Assembly: GCA_025267735.1 (NCBI GenBank)
Contig: CM046294.1
Span: 42,941,570 to 43,005,569 of the forward strand
Source: Mactra quadrangularis
Taxonomy: Eukaryota > Mollusca > Bivalvia > Venerida > Mactridae
DNA: 64,000 nt
Direction: 5' to 3'
Below, piece by piece: positions 21,311 through 33,948 of this stretch (within the stretch, counting starts at the first letter, position 1; each line of letters opens with the position of its first letter). The translations under genes and the position numbers were made by a program. The notes under the pieces were generated by a model. The model did not search any database. It was given only the letters and a program-made list of their open reading frames with translations, and was not told where the DNA came from.

Positions 21311-23713
21311 TTTTTTCTATATCTATTCCTGATATGATTTCAGTCTCTCTCTTTTGATTAAAACGTGGACTATATTAATGAAAAGGTAGTTTGCCTAAAG
21401 TATTTAGATAAACTGCCACATACAGACTGACTCTTTTTTTGTTTCGTAACTTGCGTGCATCAATGATGTGTGACTAACATTCTCAAACAAGTTTTTACAT
21501 CAGAAACATTTTATCATAATCTCCTTGATCGTTCAATCTTCGAGTCGACTAATGATAATTTCATGTCTGGCAAGTTTTAGGTTGTCTTCGCTGATATGAC
21601 AATAATCATGTAAACAAACAAAAGTAAGCAAAATAGCTGATAAATGCAATCTGATAAGAATTCGTTGTTGATAACAAGCCTTGGTCGTACAATATTAGAA
21701 ATAGTATTCGAGATAGTTCATGTCTGGTTAATTTCAGTTTGTCTTCTTTCATATCATGATATTGAACAAACTAAGTTAATATGAAAAATAAAGCAATGCG
21801 ACATTTGTCATACGATAGAAAGCAATATCGTAGGAATAATTTTGTTTTGGTTGCATTATGTTACCTTATACAATGTAAACAAGTGTCTGTTTCAATGTCT
21901 GATTGGCTGAAAAGTCAGTCAAATAGTTAACAAAAAAGGTTGACAAATCGTATGACAAAAATGATTGTCAACAATATTCATCAGTCATGTTTTATGATTG
22001 CAAGACACACATACAATATACATAATATGTCTGGCTCGATTGATTTTGTCTCAGTGCTGTTGTGAGATCCAACAAGGGATCTATTGTATCTTTTATTTGA
22101 ACTATTAACAGCTAATGAAATAATTGCAAACTTAAAGTACATGGTTAACCGACTAAGCGTAATGGGTAATATGGCATTCAATGGTATTCATATATCAATA
22201 CCCATTAGAATCTTAAAAGTTCATTTTAGCAAATGGCAAACTGTAAGTATACTACCCTAGCAAAATATATATGCTTGGTTTTACATAATATCTATTTTCA
22301 CCAAATGTAGTTTAAACTCAATGATTATGGATCCTGAGGTATGCGTCTTTAGATTGTCAAAGCTTCTAATTACAGATGAAGCATTCATGATTTCTTTTAA
22401 TTTTTTCTATATTTTTTATACTACATAAATAAAGTGAAATAAGAGAGTTCATATTTTCAACATAAATATGCATGACCTTACCTTTTCATCAAAACATTGT
22501 TTCCCCAACGTTTTCACAATGTCAGTTTTCCAAATTGCATTAACTATTATTTCGTGTGGACAAAATATAAAATCTAAGGAAGATAAAAATTCACTTTAAT
22601 AAAGGCTTCCATCACATTAATAACTTGCAACAGAATGGTTTTAATGCATCCAATGCATGCAAATTGATTAATATCTTGAAAATGAATGAAAGACATTATG
22701 TTTTGTAATCATATATCGTGGATATATATTACATTCAATAAAAATGATAATAGATTAAACTTACAGGAATTCTACGTTTAATTTTACTTGTTAGTATGAA
22801 GTGTCTATCGTCGAACAGCTCTGTAAATCTATACAGAGATATGGACACAGGGAGGGGGAAGGAAGGACGGCCGCTCGAAAGGAGAGAAAGATAAGATTTA
22901 TAATGCATCAATATGGAGCGGACGGACTCTCATTTAACATAGAATTAATAAAAAATGAAATGTATCGAATGTTAAGTGTTATGCAATGTTTATCAAATTT
23001 GTCTGCTTAAAGCAGTAATTTATGTAAGTCAATAATCTTATTCACCTATTAAGTGAGGAAGTTCATTATTTTAACTACATAAATACGCATGACCTAACAT
23101 GCGACCTAAAAGCATATTTCAACAGCATGACTTACAGTTTGTTTCGAGTGATTTAATTCATAGAGGAAATGGCTTTTAGTTATCACCTCAATTCTAAATA
23201 AATTCATTTAAAATGAATTACATTTCAAGCACAACATGAAAATAAAAATATTATAATTTAAATCTTCTAGAGTTTACATTTCTCTCGAGATTACATTTCT
23301 CAGAAAATTCAGTTATTTAAGCTATATGTGATACCTTATGTCTACGACTGTATTAAATAAGATTTTGAACCATTTTTATATTCTATATGTCGAGTCATAT
23401 CTAACTTCAACTTTGGCCATCTGCTGCAGGCCAATTTATTCTTGGCAAACTCGCCAATAATTGACAATTATGTTCTCAATTCATTAAAGAGAAAAGTGAC
23501 CGGCTTCTTGTAGAAATGTATGCGAGATTTGGTAAAAGAAGAGTTCTGCTAACATTGATGAAGTGAGGCTGCCACCGTTCACAACTCAGTACTTACAAAA
23601 GGTGATCAAAATTGCGTAAACTCCAATAAAAAGAAACAATAACCAAATCTGTATTCATAATTCAAAAAAAAAACATGACACGAGCACAGTCTGTGACTAC
23701 ATAGAACAACCTT

Positions 23714-23793
23714 TTTACTGGGATTAACGCCGTGTAAACAACACAATATAGATCATTTTACGGCGTCCAGCGCACCTAATCTAGCTTTCTTGG
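23714..23793 (-). mobile_element. SINE family B 3' fragment, unit 2
   Basis: Only the 3' end (TTTTACGGCGTCCAGCGCACC) is present. The same fragment is at 53,065-53,137 in unit 4; units 1 and 3 are empty (ATAGAACA runs on directly). It is therefore a 2/4 marker. Confidence 0.85.
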
Positions 23794-23831
23794 TAGGTCA
23801 AAATTTAAACGGTTTTCAATATTCACAATTA

Positions 23832-24052
23832 GGCCACAACAAATTGATCATATGTTCTATGGATTCGCTCGCACCTTAATTTTGGCTGTTTTTACAAAAA
23901 AAAATTGTTTTATTTCCTCGCTCGCTCATAAAAATTTGGTCAAACCACTATATAAAGCAAGTAAAAAAAGACTTTATTTTTTTTTTCTTCGCTCGCTCGC
24001 CCAATTTTTTTTCAGAAAAATCCGTAGAACATATGATCAACTTGTTGTGGCC
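23832..24052. mobile_element. PIF/Harbinger-type MITE with TTA duplication, unit 2 only
   Basis: Inverted ends begin GGCCACAACAA and run through TTGATCATATGTTCTA. TTA duplications at 23,829-23,831 and 24,053-24,055. Units 1 and 4 show the empty site (CACAATTAAG in unit 4). The interior includes GCTCGCTCG runs on both sides. Superfamily inferred from the 3-bp TNA target. Confidence 0.92.
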
Positions 24053-24159
24053 TTAAGCTTATATAGCACACAACAGAGATGCCAGACATCATTTAATATA
24101 AATAAATTTTATAAATTACAATGCCATCCAAAAGTTCTAGGACAAATGCAATCCTGATA

Positions 24160-24810
24160 ACAAGAATGCCGGATTTAAAAACTTTAACGCAAACATTACA
24201 AAGGAAAATAATCCATAATAAAGACAGGTAAAGTTATGGTTACTTTCTGATTCTGTTCATCACATGGTATGTTATCATTGTATGAATTTTCATAAAGATC
24301 TGACAATAAATTGCAGAAATATATGGTAATGAAAAAAACTTTATCGCAATAAGGGACTTTAGTCAGTTATTTTCCCTTGTATACTCTTCAAATAGGTAGG
24401 TCTAATTAGTTGGATTCCTCGGATTTTACCCTTACTTTTCAATGTCAATTAGCCAGAATTAATCTTTAATAACGTTTTTGCATATCATTTAATTTGTTTG
24501 AAATTCAAGCTAAGTATTTTTAAGGTAAAGAACAATCTAAATTTCATCACTTCTGTTAATATCTTCATTAACAAGAAAGATATTAGATGAAATATTTTGA
24601 TATCCTTACATAAGAATTCAATGATAAAATCCGAGGATTCCAACTGTAAGGACCTATTTAACAATTGGATTGCTTCAGATTTTATCAGGGAAAGATAACT
24701 GACTAAAGTCCCTAATTGCTAACGACACCGGACGCCCGCCCGCCCGCCCGCCCGTGTTACGCCAAACTATTAGCCGAATTTTTTCGTTGAAACATCAGGC
24801 TAAAATTGAT
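24160..24810. mobile_element. Element with (GCCC)n end, units 2 and 4
   Basis: Relative to units 1 and 3 an insertion starts near AACAAGAATGCCGG and ends near GGACGCCCGCCCGCC, followed by CCGAATTTTTTCG. In unit 2 it is itself interrupted by the MITE at 24,353. Unit 4 carries the uninterrupted version at about 53,280-53,560. No coding capacity; class unknown. Confidence 0.7.
24353..24712. mobile_element. PIF/Harbinger-like MITE (GGGACTTTAGTCAG family), nested
   Basis: Ends GGGACTTTAGTCAGTTAT are inverted at the right side and flanked by TAA on both sides (24,350-24,352; 24,713-24,715). It lies inside the GCCC-containing element; unit 4 lacks it at 53,468. About 360 bp with no transposase. Confidence 0.9.
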
Positions 24811-24940
24811 CACGTCTACTGCAAATAATAATACTTCAATTAAAGCTCATTTATGTAACACAGTTTGAATCTTATGTTGATGAACTAATTAATACTGATT
24901 TTGAAATTCGCTCAGATGACTCTCTGCTTCTGTTAATCAT

Positions 24941-25209
24941 GTGTAAATGTGAATTAGTTTTATGAGGATTTTCTTCAAGGACTTCCTGAAGGCATTGTAA
25001 ATCTTCTGAATTATTGCACTATCATTGTCACAGAACTAGTTTTATGTTCTTTTCTACGCTATAATGATAAATTAATAGATAAATGTCGTGAACATCTCTC
25101 TCTGGGGTTTTATTAAGCCAAGATAATTGCATTTTATGGTCATAAACAAACTTGCTGTCTTGTAGTATTGGAAGAAATGCAAAATAAATGCATTTTCATT
25201 ATTTGATGC
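24941..25209 (+). other. Highly conserved block, unit 2 copy
   Basis: See the unit 1 copy at 15,343. Five differences by eye from unit 1, including CTCTCTCTGGGG for CTCTCTCAGGGG. Confidence 0.6.
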
Positions 25210-25447
25210 ATGTGCTTGGTGCAAACATGAAATTACCTCGCAGAACAATATTCTGAATACTGGTTGTTTTCAGAAAAGGGAGTCTGAATCACACCAGGAA
25301 CGTCAACAGTCAACAGCACCTTCATGAAGCAGATATATCCGATTAATTCAGTAAAGTTCAGCTATAAAGATCACCTAGTGTTTTGCATTTGCATGCGACG
25401 TTTTATCATTTTTGTAACTTCAAACGTAAATTTGAGAGGAATAAACT

Positions 25448-25616
25448 CTATTTCGCCATCAAGGGACTATTTCGCCATCAAGGGACTATTTCGCCATCAA
25501 GGGACTATTTCGCCATCAAGGGACTATTTCGCCATCAAGGGACTATTTCGGCATCAAGGGACTATTTCGCGATCAAGGGACTATTTCGCGATCAAGGGAC
25601 TATTTCGCCGTCAAGA
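25448..25616 (+). repeat. 19-bp minisatellite, nine copies
   Basis: Copies of CTATTTCGCCATCAAGGGA start at 25,448 and every 19 bp to 25,600; late copies have GGCATC or GCGATC variants. Units 1 and 3 hold two copies and unit 4 about one. Because 19 is not a multiple of 3 and no frame contains a stop, two overlapping long frames appear here; they are artefacts. Confidence 0.97.
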
Positions 25617-26438
25617 CTACAGTAAGTATTTGAAACTTTAAAATCGTCCAACTTCGCATGAATATGCATTAATCAAGGTGGTACTCTACTGTTCTGTTTG
25701 AGACGTTGAACGTTAAACCCAAATAAACAAACATACAATTCTCCGAAGAAACAAATGTACTTATTATCGCTGTCATCTCGAGGTCTAATTGCAAACATGA
25801 ATATAATTTGCAAAAATAACTTCTCAATATTAGTTATGTGTTTCAGAGCACCAGCATAAACAGATTTGTCAAACTGATGCTGAAAAGTTCTTGTATAAAG
25901 ACCACCTTGTTTTGTTTGACAAAATCATACTACTCGTATTTGTGACGTTTTAGCAACCCCAAATGCTACATAATTTTCGAATTTGCATCGAGTGACAGGT
26001 GAATACTTTTTGACTGTGCAATGCCATAATCATTCTGTTTCGGTGCGATATAAACACTCTGTTTTAATGCGGCATTCACCCAAACAAACAAACCTTACAA
26101 TATAGTATTTTCTAAAGAAGTTCTAATTATCGGTGTAATCAATTATACCACGTGTACTCGGTCAGCTCTGATTGGTAGACATGTCAAGACAAACAATATT
26201 GTATCACTCTCATGAGGCTGGGTCGTTATTTCTATCGCCTTAGTCCTTAGTGTTAATCAATTTACATTTATCCCACTGAGAGTCTACTTGACAATATTTA
26301 CGAAGTCTGATTCTCCTCTCTGCTCAGCTGCTAATCGCCTTAACAATTTTCAGTCACGCTATAGATGATTCTTGTATATTAATAGTGGTAAACAAAACAC
26401 AATTTTGTCAAATTTGAAGCCTGTTCATCAATGTCCAG

Positions 26439-26800
26439 TGAGTGACTTTAGTCAGTTACTTTCCCTTGTATACTATTCAAATAAGTAGGTCCATTTAGTT
26501 GGATTACTCGGATTTTACCCTTACTTTTCAATGTCAATTTGCCAAAATTAATCTTTAATAACTTTTTTTGTAATTAATTCATTTTTTTGAAATTCAAGCT
26601 AAGTAATTAAGTTAAAGAACTATTTAAATTTGATCACTTCTGTTAATATCCTCTTTAACAAGAATGATATATGATGAAATATTTTGTTATCTTGACATAG
26701 GAATCCAATGATAAAATGTGAGGATTCCAACTGTAAGGACCTACTTATCAATTGGATTGCTTCAGGTTTTATCAAGGAAAGATAACTGACTAAATTCTCT
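26439..26800. mobile_element. PIF/Harbinger-like MITE, unit 2
   Basis: GTGACTTTAGTCAGTTACTT on the left mirrored by AAGATAACTGACTAAA on the right. Unit 4 has the same insertion (55,075-55,446). Units 1 and 3 are empty (CAATGTCCAGTTACAGC in unit 1). Confidence 0.9.
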
Positions 26801-27999
26801 AGTTACAACATGGTTTGATAACCTCAATAAGATTATACGTACACAACTTATGTGACAAGTTCTTTCCTTATATAACAATTCGGGTATAATTTTTAACTTA
26901 CTGGAAGTTGATGCAATAAAAAGTAAAGATTTGTTATAAAGATTGCATCTGCAATTGATAAAATCTCTAGTTTTAAAGAAGTAGAAGAAAAGGGTCGCTT
27001 TGTTAAGACCATATCGCTACTAAAACATCGATTCTGATTATCCAACTACATAGTTGAATTGCAAGCATGTAACTTGAGAGTGAACAACGGAAATAACAAT
27101 GGTATTATTTACTTTAAGTAACTATTTCCAACGTAGGTCTACATCGTCTATGAGACACACTCTGTTGAAACAATCGCATTTTCTTGGAGTTTTATGCTAG
27201 AGATTAATTTCAAGTTTTTCGCCTTAGAAGCTTATAAAAGTATTTTACTCAATAATTTGGTGCAAATTTGTAAATTAGCTTCACTTAAAAGGCTATATCA
27301 TTTATCATTTAGTTCGTTTTAATTATATTTGCCTGCTTGACTGTGCATGGAATTATACCTTTTTTCAAAAATAAAGAATGATTAAAGTGAAAACACCGGG
27401 ACGTTTATAAAATTCTTGTGATCAGACACAAGTTTTACATGTACCTCTAAGTAAAACACTGATAGATGTAGTGCGAGACTGAGGAAGTAACAGTTGAAGG
27501 GTGTTCAAGTTTAGAGAGAGTTTGAATAGTTAATGAATTATATGAAATTTTACAAATGAGATATTGTATCTAAAATGTATGCTTTAAGCACAACATTTGT
27601 AGAAAGTGTAAAGCCAATGCCTTTAGCTGCTATATGACAACTAGAAACTAATTCAGGAGAGTTGTTAAACGAATTATTGAGAGCACGGATATGTATTATT
27701 GAGGAAATAAGACGTAATCAGAGAGCTCACTCAACAAGCTTACAATTATTGTATTTTAAAACAATGTTATTTATTGAAGTTTTTATGCGAAGAAAGGATA
27801 CGTGTGAAAGAGGGTTTACTTCCTGATACAAATGCAATCTTATTGAACAATATTTTATTCCAGGCTAATGCCATTGATGCGGAATAATGATTGCATGATG
27901 TGACAAAATCAATGACAAATTGAACTTCTTAAATTCGGTCACATTCAAATGCATTTTATTTCCTGACGCAGATCATTAAATGCACAAGGAGTTTGAACG

Positions 28000-28155
28000 G
28001 CCGATTGAATACGATGTCATATTGGAAATCATTGGATAGCCAGCTATGTGTGGGTTCGTATCGCATCCCAAACCTGTCTTGTTGTTTCCTTAAGTAAGAT
28101 ATTTTATCTTACTAGTTCAGTTCTGTGGTACCAGGATGTGAACAAGTAAAAACTT
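28000..28155 (+). mobile_element. SINE family E, degraded, unit 2
   Basis: GGATAGCCAGCTATG and CCAAACCTGTCTTGTTG match the family at 18,222. Inherited from the common ancestor of the units. Confidence 0.65.
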
Positions 28156-28164
28156 CCTTTTAAT

Positions 28165-28456
28165 TTTATTTATTTCTATTGGGATTAACGTCGTGTCAAC
28201 ACAATCTATGTCATTTTACGGCGTCCAGCGCACCTAACTTAGCTTTCCTGGAACCTTGTCTATAACCAGTACTCACCTACCCTTCCATAAGGCCGGAAAT
28301 TTCTCCATATTATCTAATCAAATGATGAAAATCGACATTATTGTCAAATTTTCATGGAAGAATATAACTTCCCCGGATGGGATTCGAACCCATACCCCCT
28401 TCGGGAGACGAGATTCCAAATTCCGACACGCTACCAACTGCGCTATCGATCCGGGT
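28165..28456 (-). mobile_element. SINE family B, unit 2
   Basis: Near full-length, matching 18,403-18,700 in orientation and position. Its head gives a 67-codon plus-strand frame that is not a gene. Confidence 0.88.
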
Positions 28457-28658
28457 TAAATAACTTTCTAAGATAATTTAGTAGAATGTACACGCCAAAC
28501 TTAATGCAAAACGTACTCCAAACATTCAATTTCAATTCGTCATTGTTGTTATATGTTGCCTAAAATATGTTCATGTACATAGATATATGAATCATAGAAA
28601 ACAAAACGTTTACAAATATGTCGTTTTGAAGCAATTTTTTCATTTACCGCTCACAGTT

Positions 28659-28867
28659 CTTTTTTAACGGCGTATTCAACACTTACTAAGGTCATATATA
28701 CGACTGCCAGCTCTTCCTACTATAGGTTTCCTGGACACTTTTCTATCACCAGTGCTAACTTACCCTACCACGAAGCCGACAACACATGTATAGGGTATGA
28801 CCTACCGCGACCGGGCTCGAACCCGCGATCTCCGAATTTGAAGTGAGACACGCGCCACGGCCGCGGC
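28659..28867 (-). mobile_element. SINE family A, unit 2 only
   Basis: Body and tail intact; the head has lost about 14 bases between the A-box and the anticodon region. CACAGTTC on both sides is the target duplication; unit 1 has the empty site (CCGCACACAGTTCAATC). Confidence 0.9.
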
Positions 28868-29671
28868 TGCACACAGTTCAATGGTTTATCTCCGATACAT
28901 GTATAAACATGAGTGATAAAGCTGTTTGCCATTTCTGTTTGACTGCTTTACTCCTTAATGTTGCAACGACTAGGATACAACAAAGAATTATTAACAAATT
29001 AATAGGTCTTACTGCAACTGAATGTACATGTATAAAAAGGAAATAAATAAAATACGATATAAGATATTGAACATGCTAAGGATATTTCCAGAACTTCCAA
29101 TGACGTACATGGACCAGTACGTACTTATAATTTGCGCCTGACTGATTTATGAAAGGTTGGTAATGGCTTATATAATAGTATAGTATTTACAATACCTAGA
29201 AGCTTAATATGTCATGCCAAAGGATGATGATTATCATACTTAATCGATTTGTCAAGAATGTAGTAGACGCTACTTCCTCAAATAACAAAGTGCTCAGACA
29301 ATATGCTAACTGTTTAGAAAGTGTCCCAATATATACATAGAAATGACAATATAAGGCACGCCATATGCAGACATAATAATTATCACGGAATAACCAACAT
29401 CATGGTCAAATATTTCCATACGTAAGACTTTTTGTCACAAAAGATTTCACCATCCTGTTACAAAGGACGATGAAAACAACTAACAAAATAGCACAAGTCA
29501 CACTAGGACCAACTGTATCGTAAGTCGTAACGAATCGCAACTCACGTGAAGGTACGCAGTCTTATAAACCGCTACACTCGAATATGAGCGATTTAGAAAA
29601 TTTCCTCTTGGGCATAAATCAAACCATTCGTTTTTGTTTGTGTAATTCTACAAAAAAAAACAATGTCTGAA

Positions 29672-31250
29672 CAATATTTCCATGCATGGTGCGTTTATCG
29701 CAGCAGTTGAAATTTCCTGCACTAAAAAGGAATGGTAAAAAAAACATTAGAAAGAAATAAAAACCTGTGGAGTTAAAATGAAACCGAACATGAAACATGA
29801 AATTGACTTGTGATGAAATTCAATCATGTGGTTACAGATTGTAACATTGTAATGCTTTCTCAAAATAAAACCAATTTTAGTAATTTTCGTTTTTACGGTC
29901 AACTGAGAAACTTTTCCTTATAAAATGTAATTGGTGCCAACACGCGAATGTGGGTGTTTTATATGACAAGCCAAAAAGTGTAAACTTTCGTATAAAAAAA
30001 CTGAATAACTAAAACAAAATATTAATGTATATGCTGAGTTGCCTGCTTGTTGTTTGGCTAAACGGCACGCAAACACCGAAAGGTATATCGTGCCATAAAC
30101 AATTGATGGCGGCAATATAAGAAAACCTACACAGACTGATGTGAAGTTCCATATTTTGTCATAAATGACAAAGATGTTTAGGTATTACATGCGATTGGAG
30201 ATGTTTGAAACGAGAATTACAGAAATGTGTGAATTTGATAATGTCTACTTCAAAGTCTGTATTTACTGAGAATGAGACACAATCACACGCATAAATTGTC
30301 TGCTCCCCGGCTAGCTCAGTTGGTAGCACGCAAATATACTGATCGAGGGGTCGTGGGTTCGATTTACGGGCGGGGCATACTTTCGTGGAACTTGGTCATG
30401 AAATTATTTTCTACGTCATTTTCCCTCCTACCAATGATTTTTAATTATGTAGGACAGTTGTCAGTCACTGACGAAAGTATGCGCTTAGTAGTTGGTTAAC
30501 AGCTAAATCCAGAGATTTAGCCTTTCCAGGAGGAGTGAGTAGGTTGACGACCGACCGCCGTTATATGACCTATACAATGTGTTGCTACGGCGTAAAAAAA
30601 CAACAAACAACAGAACGACAAAGACAAATCAATGTATTAAAAATATTTCCTTGTATGGTGCGTTTATCACAGCAGTTGACATTTCCTAATATTAAAGGAA
30701 ATGATAAAACCTGTGCGGTTTAATGCAACCAAACTTGAAACATGAAATTGACTTGTGATGAAATTCAATCATGTGGTCACAGTTAGAGACATTTTAATGC
30801 TTTCTCAAATAAAACAAATGTTAGTAATTTTCGTATTTAAGCTCAACTGAGAAACGCTTCCTAATAAAATGTAATTGCTACCAACACGCGAATGTGGGCG
30901 TTTATATGACAAGCCAAAAAGTGTAAACTTTCATATAAAAATTGAATAACTAAAACAAAATATTAATGTATATGCTGAGTTGTCTGCGAGTTGCTTAGCT
31001 GAACGGCACGCAAACACCGAATGGTAAATCGTGCTATAAGCAATTGACGACGGCAATAAATAAAACCTACACAGACTGGTGTGAAGTGTCGTATTTTGTC
31101 ATAAATGACAAAGATGTTTTAGGTATCGCATTCGATTGGAGATGTTTGAAACGAGAATTACAGAAATGTGTGAATTTGATAATGTCTACTTCAATGTCTC
31201 AAAGACTGTATTAACTGAGACAATGACACAATCACATGCATAAATTGTCT
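29672..31250 (+). repeat. Internal tandem duplication around a SINE, unit 2
   Basis: Segments 29,672-30,300 and 30,640-31,250 are diverged copies (both with GGTGCGTTTATC, later CATGAAATTGACTTGTG and CATAAATTGTCT). They are separated by a family C SINE at 30,304-30,613. Unit 4 has the identical arrangement (61,530-63,110) but unit 3 has one copy only (45,968-46,605). Confidence 0.88.
30304..30613 (+). mobile_element. SINE family C, full length, unit 2
   Basis: tRNA-Lys-like head CCCGGCTAGCTCAGTTGG, B-box GGGTTCGATTTACGG (altered), full body and a CAAC-rich tail. This is the best template for the family consensus in the window. Also at 62,161-62,466 in unit 4. Confidence 0.9.
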
Positions 31251-31356
31251 AAAAACACACATAATTTACATTATACCAGACACGAATTGCTTCAGTCATT
31301 GCGAGTAATGTTCATCCTAATTTTAAGCATATTTCTCTGAATACAGTACTATGCAC

Positions 31357-31562
31357 TACGCCGTGGCTTGGTGGTTAGCATGTCTGACTTCGAATCCGGA
31401 GATCGCGGGTTTGAGCAAGGTCGCGGTAGGTCATACCCTATAAATGAGTTGTCGGCCACGTAATAGGGTAAGTTAGTACTGGTGATAGAAAAGTGTCCAG
31501 GAAACCTATAGAAAGAAGAGCTGGCCGTCGTGTATATAACCTAAATATGTGTTGAATACGAC
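31357..31562 (+). mobile_element. SINE family A in about 110-bp direct repeats, unit 2
   Basis: Head CCGTGGCTTGGTGGTTAGC to tail GTTGAATACGAC. The sequences either side (31,258-31,355 and 31,561-31,675, both with GAATTGCTTCAGTCATTGCG) are direct copies, far longer than a normal target duplication. The same is seen in units 3 and 4. Confidence 0.88.
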
Positions 31563-32046
31563 ATAATTTACTTTATACCAGACACGAATTGCTTCAGTCA
31601 TTGCGAGTTATGTTTATCCTAATCTTTTACAACATTAAGCATTTTTCTCTGAATACAGTATTATGCGTCTAAAGAATATGTAAACAATCAGGAAATGGTG
31701 ATACAATTTCTGAAACTGTAGACAAGGTCATCCATTTTTCTATTATTGTACTAAATGATTTCTAGAAATTTGTTTTCTTGTTTCTAAACCATGTTGATTA
31801 ATGTAATAATATAAGTTCCTGGCGTACCCAGACATACTGGATTAGAATTAATACTAGAAAACGTCTGGAAAAAAAAACATAGTGTTAACAAGTATGGATA
31901 CTATCCATAATGGCGGTAACCAACAAGTAATAATACATATTTTCTTGTTGTGACATTTTCTCCTATTTTAATTCCTGGTTGTATCACAGACAACTACTTA
32001 TAATCATTAAGTCATTGTTGTTTTTTCATCTTCATTATGATGTTGT

Positions 32047-32655
32047 TAAATGTTTGTTTGTTTTTGTTGGGTTGAACGTCGGAGCAACTCATTGTATAGG
32101 TCATATAACGTCGGTCAGTCAACCTACTCACAACTCCTTGAAAGACTAAATATTTGGATTTAGCTGTCAACCAACTACAAATGTACTAAGCGCATATTTT
32201 CGTCAGTGACTGACAACTGCCCTACATAATTAAAAATCATTGGTAGGAGGGAGAATGGCCGTAGAAATAATTTAATGACCAAGCTCCACGAAAGTATGCT
32301 CCATCAGCATCAAGATACAGTTGCCACTCATTGCATATATGTAACAAAGCCGCCCGGCTAGCTTAGTTAGTAGCACGCACGTCTACTGATCCAGGGGTCG
32401 TGGGTTCGATTCCCGGGCGGCTTTGTGACATGTATGCAATGAGTGATAAGCAAAGCTATTACAATTAGGTAATTATATATAACGGTATCTAAAAGTGGAT
32501 TTTGAGTAGAATCACCCGTCACTGACGAAGTATGTGCCTAGCAATTGGTTAACAGATAAATCCAGAGATTTATCCTTCCATAGAACGGTGAGTAGGTTGA
32601 CTTATTGCAAGTAAATGACCTAAACAGTGTGTTACTTCGACGTAAAACCCAACAT
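32047..32655. mobile_element. Head-to-head family C SINE pair, unit 2
   Basis: Minus arm 32,047-32,306, inverted repeat around tRNA-like 32,349-32,421, plus arm to about 32,655. Same architecture as unit 1, with extra mismatches in the arms. Confidence 0.85.
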
Positions 32656-33257
32656 GAAGAGAGAAAGAAACTTTATACTGTAATTGATAACCGTCATAAA
32701 CTGTCTGTAGCTGAAATAGTCTGATGATAAAACCAGCTATGTACTGAATACTAGACAAGAAAAATATTCCAGACAAAAGTTTGTCAGAGGCATTGTTTTG
32801 TGAGTTCTTTTGTCCTTAGAGAGTGCACTCTGTGTGGTGTTATTGGTAAAAATGTTATCTAACTTACTGAAGGACAATTTCTAATGTTATTGATGACAAT
32901 ATTACCTTCATTAGTAAAGCATAAATCATTAAAACATATGTTAGAAAATGGGAATAATATGAGATTCTGTTGTTGTTTTTATCGATTTAAAAATGTTATA
33001 TAAACATACTTAGATACATCCATCAAAATTTCTTTTAACAATGAAATTGATCTTAGACATCTCTGTGACAAATTCTAAAAACACATTAATTATGTCATAA
33101 GATGCCTTGTGAAAGAATCTCAAATGAATAAACAATGTTCAGAGTTAAAAAGTCGTTGAAGAGAAGGTTTTTTTTTATTTTTACGTGTTTTTTAGGGTAT
33201 TTTTGCATACAACATAGTCTTGTATAGAGTAGTTTGAAGTGCTATTGTTTGTTCCTA

Positions 33258-33506
33258 CATGAAGCTATTGGGGCAAGTGTGAGGTCGATGCACCATTGAA
33301 CATTGTTTGACAATTATGTTACCACTGCTGTTTGTTATTACATGAAGCTATTGGGACAAGTGCGAGGTCGATGCACCATTGAACATTGTTTGACAATTAT
33401 GTTACCACTGCTGTTTGTTATTACATGAAGCTATTGGGGCAAGTGCGAGGTCGATGCACCATAGAACCTTGTTTGACAATTATGTTGCCACTACTGTTTG
33501 TTCCAA
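33258..33506 (+). repeat. 83-bp tandem triplication, unit 2
   Basis: CATGAAGCTATTGGG recurs at 33,258, 33,341 and 33,424. Units 1 and 3 have one copy. The segment is part of the exon-like ORF seen in unit 3; 83 is not divisible by 3, so the frame is destroyed. Confidence 0.95.
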
Positions 33507-33662
33507 TGCAGAAAGCCCCGTAGGTAATTGATTTCATTATTTGTTTGTGGTGATCTTTTATAACAAAAAATTTAACCATATTAAAAGATCGCCCTCTTTG
33601 CTTTTTTGTTGTTTGATAGGTCTATGATTTTACTATTTCTATTCCTGATATGATTTCAGTCT

Positions 33663-33948
33663 AGCGCAGTTGGTAGCGCGCCGGGATTTGGATACTCATG
33701 CCCGAGGGTGTGCGGGTTCGAATCCCACCCGGGGAGGTTATACCCTTCCATGAAAATTTGACAAAAAAATGTCGATTTTCCTCCATTGATTAGATAATAT
33801 GGAGAAGTTTCCGGCCTTGTGAAAGGGTAGGTGAGTACTGGTTATAGACAATGGTCCAGGAAAGCTAGGTTAGGTGCGCTGGACGCCGTGAAATGACCTA
33901 AATTGTGTTGATACGGCTTTAACTCCAATAAATAAATAAAATAAATAA
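33663..33948 (+). mobile_element. SINE family B, unit 2 only, perfect 15-bp target duplication
   Basis: ATATGATTTCAGTCT occurs at 33,648-33,662 and 33,949-33,963; unit 1 near 21,336 has it once. The head AGCGCAGTTGGTAGCGCG is slightly 5' truncated, the B-box GGGTTCGAATCCCACC is intact and the tail is (AAAT)n-like. It is among the youngest insertions. Confidence 0.97.

Larger units (their letters stand above)
12290..22370 (+). repeat. Tandem unit 1
   Basis: About 10.1 kb alignable with units 2-4. Diagnostic blocks: AATGAAGTGTCTGTCGTCGA at 12,980, the conserved block 15,343-15,611 and the SINE-C insertion 16,727-16,911. A replacement at 19,512-19,722 has lost 1.5-2.4 kb present in other units. 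It holds no intact gene. Unit-specific insertions include the mariner-type MITE at 12,365 and SINE-A at 14,901. Confidence 0.85.

Noticed and set aside
23852..24157. 101-codon plus-strand gene
   Set aside because: It begins inside the TTA-flanked MITE and runs out through its right end; composition is driven by poly-T and GCTCGCTCG runs.
25448..25616. CRISPR-like array
   Set aside because: Copies are directly adjacent with no spacers, and the genome is eukaryotic.
25324..25641. 105-codon plus-strand gene
   Set aside because: Most of the frame is the 19-bp minisatellite; equivalent frames in units 1, 3 and 4 differ with copy number and two frames overlap.
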